This document shows, piece after piece, positions 14,358-20,699 of a stretch of DNA of 25,277 nucleotides. Numbering within the stretch: position 1 is the first letter of the stretch; each line of letters opens with the position of its first letter. Source of the stretch: CF-161 sp035259145 (GTDB lineage Bacteria > Chloroflexota > Dormibacteria > Dormibacterales > Dormibacteraceae); assembly GCA_035259145.1 (NCBI GenBank), contig DATFWQ010000339.1, positions 1-25,277 of the forward strand, given 5' to 3'. The notes beneath the pieces were generated by a model that saw only the letters and a program-made list of their open reading frames with translations, made no database searches and was not told where the DNA came from. Position numbers and translations under genes: made by a program.

Positions 14358-15617
14358 CTATCGCATGAAGTCGACCCGTTGTTCGCGGCCATCCCAGACG
14401 ACGGTCGTGTGCGCCGGCTCGCTCCGCGCCACCACCTCGCCGCGGCGAAGCACCAGTCGCCGCCTCGGCAGCAGGCGGAGCGCGTCCATCTCGCTCGGTG
14501 CGTCGAACACGACAAGGCTGGCTGGAGCTCCTTCGGCAAGGCCGTAGCCGTCCAGGCCCAGCGCTCGGGCCGGGTTGACCGTGATCATGTCGATCAGCCG
14601 TTTCAGCTCCCCGGCACCTGACATGTGGCCGTAGTGTGCGAGCACGAATGCGGCCTGCAGCGGGTCGCCGTACCCGAGCGGGTACCAGGGGTCCATCACA
14701 GAGTCGTGGCCGATGCAGACGTTGACCCCGGCGGCCATCAGCTCTTTGACCCTGGTATGGCCGCGACGGATCGGATAGGAGTCAAACCGGCCCTGCAGGA
14801 CCGAGTTGTCGAGCGGGTTCGTCACCATGTGCACGCCGGCTCGGGCGATGTTGTTGATCACCCGGGACGCGTAGGCGTTGTTGTACGAGTGCATGGCCGT
14901 CGTGTGGCTGGCGGTGACTCTCCCGGCCATGCCCAACCGAATCGTCTCTGCGGCCATCACCTCGACGAACCGAGAGTGATCGTCATCGGTCTCGTCGCAA
15001 TGGATGTCGACACGAAGTCCACGCTCGGCGGCGAGCGCGAACGCGAACCTCACCGACTCGACGCCCATCTCGCGGGTCATCTCGAAGTGCGGGATTCCGC
15101 CCACCACGTCGGCGCCCATCGCAACCGCCTTCCGCATCAGCTCGGGGCCGCCGTCGAATGAGAGGATGCCTTGCTGCGGAAACGCGACCAGCTGGAGGTC
15201 CAGCTGATCCCCAATCTCGTCGCGCAGCTCGACGAGCGCTCGGAGAGCCCTTAGCCTGGGGTCGCACACGTCTACGTGGCTGCGAACGTGCTGCACGCCG
15301 CAGGCCAGCTGCCAGCCCAGCACCTTGCGAACACGGGCTTTGACGTCCTCGACCGTCAGCCGGCGGACGCGGTCGGCCCAGATCGCGATGCCCTCGAACA
15401 GCGATCCGGACTGGTTGTAACGGGGCTGGCCGACCGTCAGCACCGCATCCAGGTGGATGTGCGGCTCGACCAGGGGTGGCGTGACCAGAGCCCCGTCCAG
15501 GTGCACAACCTGCCGCGCGTCAGCTTCAGGAGCAACCAGCATGCCGTCCCGCACCGCCAGATCGCGCAGCCCGGGTGAACCGGCGACCCGCGCTCCAGTC
15601 AACAACAGGTCCAACAT
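14358..15617 (-). CDS. codA: Cytosine deaminase-like amidohydrolase (CodA family)
   Basis: A 419-residue amidohydrolase that follows E. coli CodA motif by motif. 'PPLVEPHIHLD' (metal His pair), 'GQPRYNQSGSLFEGI', 'QHVRSHVDV', 'LVAFPQQGILS', 'IPHFEMTREMGVES', 'DIHCDETDDDHSRF' (His and Glu), 'ASHTTAMHSYNNAY', 'GRFDSYPIRRG', and 'INVCxGHD'-type 'VNVCIGHDSVMDPWYPLG' (Asp) are all present. It should deaminate cytosine to uracil, or a related ring such as isoguanine or creatinine. The ATG at 15617 fits the known start (MLDLLLTGARV); the long upstream extension is antisense to the permease gene. No ribosome site is seen and the leader is very short. The gene diverges from a purine/cytosine permease-like gene, matching the coupling of transport and deamination in the codBA operon. 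Confidence 0.85.
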   Translation of the reverse strand: MLDLLLTGARVAGSPGLRDLAVRDGMLVAPEADARQVVHLDGALVTPPLVEPHIHLDAVLTVGQPRYNQSGSLFEGIAIWADRVRRLTVEDVKARVRKVLGWQLACGVQHVRSHVDVCDPRLRALRALVELRDEIGDQLDLQLVAFPQQGILSFDGGPELMRKAVAMGADVVGGIPHFEMTREMGVESVRFAFALAAERGLRVDIHCDETDDDHSRFVEVMAAETIRLGMAGRVTASHTTAMHSYNNAYASRVINNIARAGVHMVTNPLDNSVLQGRFDSYPIRRGHTRVKELMAAGVNVCIGHDSVMDPWYPLGYGDPLQAAFVLAHYGHMSGAGELKRLIDMITVNPARALGLDGYGLAEGAPASLVVFDAPSEMDALRLLPRRRLVLRRGEVVARSEPAHTTVVWDGREQRVDFMR

Positions 15618-15635
15618 GGGACCATTAGAAGGGAT

Positions 15636-15655
15636 GGACGCGGCAGATCGCGTCC
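15636..15655. promoter_or_regulatory. Inverted repeat between divergent codA-like and permease genes
   Basis: GGACGCG (15636-15642) and CGCGTCC (15649-15655) form a perfect 7-bp inverted repeat with a 6-base spacer, within the 62-base gap separating the two divergent starts. Its position suits an operator that controls both genes. It could alternatively be an RNA hairpin in the permease leader. No regulator gene is adjacent. Confidence 0.45.
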
Positions 15656-15679
15656 CTGATGGGAGAGGAGAATAGCTCG

Positions 15680-17155
15680 ATGGCCACGTACGAATCAGGG
15701 GTCGAGGGCGTACCAATTCGCGAGGGTGAGTACGGGGACCGCGTGGTCGCCGTTGAGCCTGGAGGCATCGAGTACATTCCCGACCGCGAGCGGCACGGGA
15801 ACCCGCTCCAGCTCTTCTGGACGTGGATGTCCGCGAACCTCGAGTTTGCGACCATCTTCGTCGGCTTCCTGCCGGTCGCATTCTTTGGGATGGGCTTTGC
15901 GGACGCCGCCGTCGCGCTGGTCCTCGGCACTGCACTCGGCTCCCTGACTCACGCCGTCCTGTCGAGCTGGGGCCCGAGATACGGAGTGCCGCAGATGGTC
16001 CAGGCTCGCGGCTCTTTCGGTTACCTGGGCAATCTCCTGCCGGCCGGGCTGAATACCTTCACGGCCACCGTCGGCTGGTTCATCGTCAACAGTGTGGCCG
16101 GCGCCTTTGCTCTGACGACGCTGTTCGGCCCCCGGCTGCTGAACTGGTTCGACATGCCTTTCTGGGTGGCTTTCCTGGTGATCGTCCTGGCCCAGGTCGT
16201 GGTCGCCTTCGTCGGCCACAACCTGGTGCACGAGTTCGAGAAGTACTGCTTCCCCTACCTGATTATCGTGTTCGGCCTCGCAGCCATCCTCATCTTCGCC
16301 CAGGCTCACCTGGGGACCGGTATCGACGCCAAGAAGCAGGGCCCACTCGGGGAGACAGGAGCGTTCACTCTTACATTCACCGCCGCCTTCGGATACGCGG
16401 TGGGCTGGAACCCTTACGCGTCCGACTACACGCGCTACCTGCCTGCCAGCACGAGCCGCCTGATGACCGGCCTGTGGGCCGGGCTGGGCGTATTCGTTTC
16501 CTGTGCGATCCTGGAGGTGATGGGGGCCGCGGTGGTGACCATCCCTGTGAGCGGCACGGCTCCGGCCAGTCCGACCGACCAGTTCATCAAGCCTCTGCCC
16601 GGGGTGCTCGCAGGCCTCGCGCTGCTCGGAATCGCGCTTGGCGCGGTGACCGCCAACGTAATCAACGTCTACAGCGGCGCCCTTTCGTTCCTGGTCCTGG
16701 GCGTCCGCCTGCCGCTCCGGATCCGCCGCGCACTCGTCGCCCTTGGCGCCGGCGTCGTCGGCTACATCGTCGGGATAGCGCTGCAGGCGCAGGTCGGCCC
16801 CGGCAGCAAGTACGAGGACTTCCTCCTGCTGATCAGCTACTGGATTGCGCCTTTCCTGGCCGTGGTGCTGCTCGACTACATGATGCGGCGCGGCAGCTAC
16901 GATGAACGGCTGTTCTACGACACACGCTGGCGGCCGTGGCACGGGGTCGTCGCGATGCTGGCCGGGATCGTGGTGTCCTTCCCGTTCTGGAACAACCCGC
17001 TGTACACGGGGCCGCTGGCGACAGCCGTACCCGCGCTGGGCGACATCACATTCGTTGTGGGCTTCGTCGTGACGGCCGTCGTGTACTACGCGCTCACCCC
17101 CGCAGTGCGCCGGGAGGTGTCCGCGAAGCCGGAGGCTGCTGCGACGGGGAGCTGA
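15680..17155 (+). CDS. NCS1 family nucleobase permease (CodB-like)
   Basis: A 491-residue, 12-helix membrane transporter of the nucleobase:cation symporter-1 family. Signatures include 'FWTWMSANLEFATIFVGFLPV' near the first helix, 'MVQARGSFGYLGNLLPAGLN', 'GWNPYASDYTRYLP' in the middle, and 'TANVINVYSGALSFLVLG'. A hydrophilic N-terminus of about 40 residues precedes the first helix. It should take up cytosine or another purine/pyrimidine/hydantoin-type substrate with a cation, feeding the divergent deaminase. The ATG at 15680 is preceded by GAGAGGAG; the earlier in-frame ATG at 15659 lies upstream of this ribosome site. A strong hairpin about 190 bases past the stop may be the transcript end. 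Confidence 0.88.
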   Translation: MATYESGVEGVPIREGEYGDRVVAVEPGGIEYIPDRERHGNPLQLFWTWMSANLEFATIFVGFLPVAFFGMGFADAAVALVLGTALGSLTHAVLSSWGPRYGVPQMVQARGSFGYLGNLLPAGLNTFTATVGWFIVNSVAGAFALTTLFGPRLLNWFDMPFWVAFLVIVLAQVVVAFVGHNLVHEFEKYCFPYLIIVFGLAAILIFAQAHLGTGIDAKKQGPLGETGAFTLTFTAAFGYAVGWNPYASDYTRYLPASTSRLMTGLWAGLGVFVSCAILEVMGAAVVTIPVSGTAPASPTDQFIKPLPGVLAGLALLGIALGAVTANVINVYSGALSFLVLGVRLPLRIRRALVALGAGVVGYIVGIALQAQVGPGSKYEDFLLLISYWIAPFLAVVLLDYMMRRGSYDERLFYDTRWRPWHGVVAMLAGIVVSFPFWNNPLYTGPLATAVPALGDITFVVGFVVTAVVYYALTPAVRREVSAKPEAAATGS

Positions 17156-17242
17156 CCCACGGCTGGAGGTGACATTGCCCGGATGCGACCGAGGTCGAGA
17201 TTGCACGCGATTAAGCGAGACGCGCAACTTTGAAACCAACCT

Positions 17243-17271
17243 GGTACTGACAGTGGAAGCGCACCTGCCGC
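17243..17271 (+). promoter_or_regulatory. Shared upstream element, copy 1
   Basis: Begins GGTACTGACAGTGG and shares CACCTG and CCGC with copy 3 when a 5-base insertion is allowed. It lies about 270 bases upstream of the regulator start. The CTGACA part resembles a -35 box, but no matching -10 is evident. Confidence 0.45.
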
Positions 17272-17345
17272 ATCCTTTTGTGGATCCTCAGAGCTTCCGG
17301 CTTCAGATGAGCGCATCGCTTCATCCCGGCCTGATCCATTGACTG

Positions 17346-17376
17346 CAGGCACCGGGCAAAGGTTGCCCGGTGCCTG
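17346..17376 (+). terminator. Strong hairpin (terminator or attenuator)
   Basis: CAGGCACCGGGCAA and TTGCCCGGTGCCTG form a perfect 14-bp stem with a 3-base loop (AGG). ACTTTG follows, a poor U-tract. It either ends the permease transcript or acts within the leader of the regulator gene. Confidence 0.65.
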
Positions 17377-17511
17377 ACTTTGCATGCGGCACGACCGGTG
17401 CTAGGATGAGCCACGCCGGCGGACCAATTCGTCTGAAGGGTGACGCAGCCCTGAACCAGCCTTGACCCGCTGGCTGATGGGGGAAAGCCAATCCGACGCG
17501 TCCGCTGTCCG

Positions 17512-20499
17512 GTGCTGATTGGGCGGGATGAGCAGGTACGCCGGCTCGAGGATCTCCTCATCACCGCCCGCGAGGGCGGGGGAAGGGTCGCCGTGGTGGC
17601 AGGGGAGGCAGGCATTGGAAAGACGCGAACCGCGCTCGAGCTGAAGAAGCGGGCTGAGCAGCATGGCATCCAGGTCATGTGGGGTAGCTGCTCCGAAGCC
17701 GAGCTCGCACTGCCTTTCCTGCCCTTCCTGGAAGCGCTCGGGAACTACCTGTCATCCCACACCAACGATCCACGTCTCGGCACGGTTCGAGCAGACCTCG
17801 AACCTCTGTTTCCGCAGCGCCCGGAGAGTTCGCGCCTGAAAGGGCGCACCGACTCTATGCGGCACAAGCTGAGGCTCTTCGACGCCGTTGCCGAGCTGGT
17901 CGCCATGGCCGCCGAGGATCATGGCTGCCTGCTGGTGCTCGAGGATCTCCACTCGGCCGATGTCTCCACGCTGGAACTGCTCGAGTATCTCGCCCGGAGG
18001 GTCCGCACCTCGCGTGTCCTTCTTGTCGTGACCTATCGGTCCGACCACCTGGAGCGTGGACATCCTCTGCTGGCGATCGTAGGTGGCTGGGTCCGATCCG
18101 GGACTGCAACTCTTCAAGAGCTGCCGCGGCTGTCGCCGGCCGAGGTCTCGGACTTTCTGGCGAACAGTGTCGGCCCCGCCCCCGACTTCGAGACAGTCGA
18201 AGTCCTGTGTGCTCGCAGCGAAGGCAACCCCTTCGTCCTCGAGGAGATGCTGAGTGAAGCGATAGACCGCTCGGCCGGATCTGGACCTCCTGCCCTGGGG
18301 CCTGCGCAACTTCTCTCCGCGAGGCTGCCGCAGACCGTGCGCGACTCCATCCTCTCCCGCGTCGACCAGCTGGAGGAGCGTCAGCGGGATGTCCTCCGAT
18401 GCGCATCGGTGCTCGGGCTCACCTTCGACTACATGACGCTGGCTGGTGCCGCCGGTGGTGACGATGCCCAGGTTCGCTCAGCGCTGCGCGCGGCCGTCCG
18501 GCGTCAGATCCTGGTCGACGACCCGGCGACCGGCCGCTTCCGCTTCCGCCACGCACTGACGAGGGACGCGATTTACGAGGACCTCATCCTTCCTGACCGC
18601 CTGCGCTGGCACGCGGCGGCCGCGGAGTCGCTGGCGCAGGAGCCAGGCACGCCCGCCATGGAACTGTGTCACCACATGCTTGCCGCGCGCCTGACTCAGC
18701 AGGCCGTGCCGCTGTGCCTGCTCGCCGCCGCTGACGCCGAGAAGGTTCATGCCTACGCCGACGCCGCCGAACTCTACGCCCGGGCGCTTCCTCATCTGAA
18801 GGAGGCTGGCCAGCGCGGCTCGGTCCTGTGCCGGCTGGGTCACGCCTACCACCTGAGCGGCGACCCGGCTCAGGGCCGAGCCCACCTGGAGGATGGCGTG
18901 CAGATCTTGAAAGCATCCGGAGCGACCGAGGAGGCTGCCCGCGGCCTGATCATGCTTGGTCTCTGTCTCTGGGAGCTGTCCGCGTTTGAGCAGTCCCGCG
19001 CCCGGTACCTGGAGGCCCGGGAGATGCTGCAACCGCTTGGCCCGAGCCGCGACCTTGCCATCGCTTGCTCTCGACTTGCGGCTAGCTTCAACCTCCAGTA
19101 CCAGGCCGACGAAGCGATCGAGATGTGTCGACAAGCGCTCGCAGTCGCCGAGCAAGTGGACGCTGACGAGGCCCGCGTTGAGGCCAAGGCCGCCCTGGGC
19201 TGGGGCCTGGCCTGGAAAAGCAGCGTCGAGGAGGGACTCGAGGCCCTTGACCGAGCCTACGCGGAAGCTCTCGACCTGGGACTCACGGAGACGGCAGCGG
19301 ACTGTCTGTACGGCTGCATCATGGTGCGGCTGTTCGACTTCAGAGTCCGGGACGCGGTCAGCCACCTGGAGATGCTGCGCTCGATCCGAGTAGCCAGGTG
19401 GTTCCGCTTCAGCCATAAGATGCTGGAGGGACTGGTCCTCACGTGGGGCCTGGGTGAACCAGGTAAGGCGCTTGACGCGCTGGAGCGCGCGCTGTCGGAT
19501 GCTCGGGCTCAGGGAGCCCTCGCCTGGGCTGAATGGATCGAAGCCCACCTCGCCGTGGTCCATTCCGAGCTCGGGAACTTCGACCGTGCGCTCCGGCTGC
19601 TGCCCAGGACCGAAGTGGGCGGTCCTGAACAGCGCCGGTTGGAGACCGTGAGCATCCTGCGCGTCACTCTCGATGCCGGCGACCTGGAGAGGTCACTCCG
19701 CATCGCCAGGGCAGCGGTCCCGCTAAGCGGCTGGCCTCTGCTGACCCAGGGCTGGATGAAGGACGCCATCGTAGCGACCCTCCTGGCGGCGGGAGCGCTG
19801 GAGGAGGCCGAGCGCGTCGGCGCCCGGGGTCCGGCGCCGCTGCCCACAGGGTCGGAGAGGGCGTTCTGGCTGCGGATGGCGGGGAGGATCCTGATTGCCA
19901 GGGGCCAGGCTGGGCAGGCGAGAGAGCCCCTTGCCGCTGCGGCCGATCTCTGGGCACTGGCGGGAGCGCAACATGAGGAGTCACGAACCCGCCTGGCGCT
20001 GGCAGCGGCCCTGGCAGCTGACGGAGATCGCGCGGGCGCGGTGCTAGAGCTGCGCCGGGCGCTCGCCAGCGCACGGGAGCGAGGTGCGATCACCGAGGAG
20101 AGGCTCGTGCGCGACCAGCTTGCCAAACTCGGGCTGCCAGTGGTTGCGACGGCCGAGATGGTGCGGGACGCACTCGAGACGCTGCACAGGCCAAACGCGC
20201 TTGCTGTCAGCCCCTTGACCACGCTCAGCTCTCTCCGGGACGTGGCCGGCACCAGGGAGGAGGCGCTGCGCACGGTGCTGGTGCGCCTCGTGCGTGAGCT
20301 GGTGTCATCGAGCCGCCCGAGGGAGGCCGAAGCGGGGGTGGTGCTCGATGAGTACTACGTGCGCCGGGCCGCGACGCACGAGACGATCGCAGAGCGGCTT
20401 GGTCTCACGCGCTCGACGTTCTACCGCCGGCTGCATCACGGGTGGTCATTGATGGCGGAGCGCCTGGGCTTCCTGGACGATGTGGTGGTCGAAGCCTGA
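17512..20499 (+). CDS. AAA-ATPase/TPR transcriptional regulator with C-terminal HTH
   Basis: A 995-residue signal-transducing regulator. Residues 1-170 form an AAA_16-type ATPase with Walker A GEAGIGKT at 31-38 and a Walker B-like 'LLVLEDLHSAD' near 139-149. A winged-helix-like region follows (about 275-360, 'RQRDVLRCASVLGLTFDYMTL'). From about 370 to 910 it is helical and TPR-like ('ADAAELYARALPHLKEAGQRGSVLCRLGHAYHLSGD'). The last 50 residues carry an HTH: 'THETIAERLGLTRSTFYRRL'. The layout resembles LuxR/MalT-type ATP-dependent regulators but with a different DNA-binding end. It is cytoplasmic and probably controls the genes that share its upstream element. GTG 17512 is the only sensible start: an in-frame stop lies about 35 bases upstream, and LIGRDEQ is the usual opening. 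No ribosome site is seen. Confidence 0.82.
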   Translation: MLIGRDEQVRRLEDLLITAREGGGRVAVVAGEAGIGKTRTALELKKRAEQHGIQVMWGSCSEAELALPFLPFLEALGNYLSSHTNDPRLGTVRADLEPLFPQRPESSRLKGRTDSMRHKLRLFDAVAELVAMAAEDHGCLLVLEDLHSADVSTLELLEYLARRVRTSRVLLVVTYRSDHLERGHPLLAIVGGWVRSGTATLQELPRLSPAEVSDFLANSVGPAPDFETVEVLCARSEGNPFVLEEMLSEAIDRSAGSGPPALGPAQLLSARLPQTVRDSILSRVDQLEERQRDVLRCASVLGLTFDYMTLAGAAGGDDAQVRSALRAAVRRQILVDDPATGRFRFRHALTRDAIYEDLILPDRLRWHAAAAESLAQEPGTPAMELCHHMLAARLTQQAVPLCLLAAADAEKVHAYADAAELYARALPHLKEAGQRGSVLCRLGHAYHLSGDPAQGRAHLEDGVQILKASGATEEAARGLIMLGLCLWELSAFEQSRARYLEAREMLQPLGPSRDLAIACSRLAASFNLQYQADEAIEMCRQALAVAEQVDADEARVEAKAALGWGLAWKSSVEEGLEALDRAYAEALDLGLTETAADCLYGCIMVRLFDFRVRDAVSHLEMLRSIRVARWFRFSHKMLEGLVLTWGLGEPGKALDALERALSDARAQGALAWAEWIEAHLAVVHSELGNFDRALRLLPRTEVGGPEQRRLETVSILRVTLDAGDLERSLRIARAAVPLSGWPLLTQGWMKDAIVATLLAAGALEEAERVGARGPAPLPTGSERAFWLRMAGRILIARGQAGQAREPLAAAADLWALAGAQHEESRTRLALAAALAADGDRAGAVLELRRALASARERGAITEERLVRDQLAKLGLPVVATAEMVRDALETLHRPNALAVSPLTTLSSLRDVAGTREEALRTVLVRLVRELVSSSRPREAEAGVVLDEYYVRRAATHETIAERLGLTRSTFYRRLHHGWSLMAERLGFLDDVVVEA

Positions 20500-20505
20500 C
20501 CGGTA

Positions 20506-20526
20506 AGAGGTCGCGATGCGGCCTCT
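20506..20526 (+). terminator. Hairpin after the regulator gene
   Basis: AGAGGTCG and CGGCCTCT pair over 8 bp (one G-U) around a 5-base loop, starting 7 bases after the regulator's TGA. No T-run follows. Probable terminator. Confidence 0.45.
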
Positions 20527-20625
20527 GGAAGGATCGAGAGCTAGGGGAGTCAGCAGACGAGCCTGGCCGGGGACCTCGGGGATCAGTAAAGGCGCTTGAG
20601 AAGACCCGAGGAATGACACCACTCT

Positions 20626-20663
20626 GGTACTGACACTGACATCCAATTCGCTTGATGCTCACC
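20626..20663 (+). promoter_or_regulatory. Shared upstream element, copy 2
   Basis: Starts GGTACTGACACTG and contains CGCT and ATGCTC further on. Aligned without gaps it matches copy 3 at 27 of 38 positions. It lies 74 bases upstream of the membrane STAND gene's ATG. Confidence 0.55.
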
Positions 20664-20699
20664 TCAATCCGTCGGTGAGACACAGGTTCAGGTGCAGTC

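Larger units (their letters stand above)
17156..17511. other. Non-coding region before the AAA-HTH regulator
   Basis: This 356-base gap holds the first copy of the GGYACTGACASTG element (17243), an 11-codon ORF (ATG 17307, TGA 17340-17342), a very strong hairpin 3 bases after that ORF, and about 135 further bases before the GTG of the regulator. No convincing larger gene is present on either strand; minus-strand frames here resemble no known protein. Confidence 0.6.
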
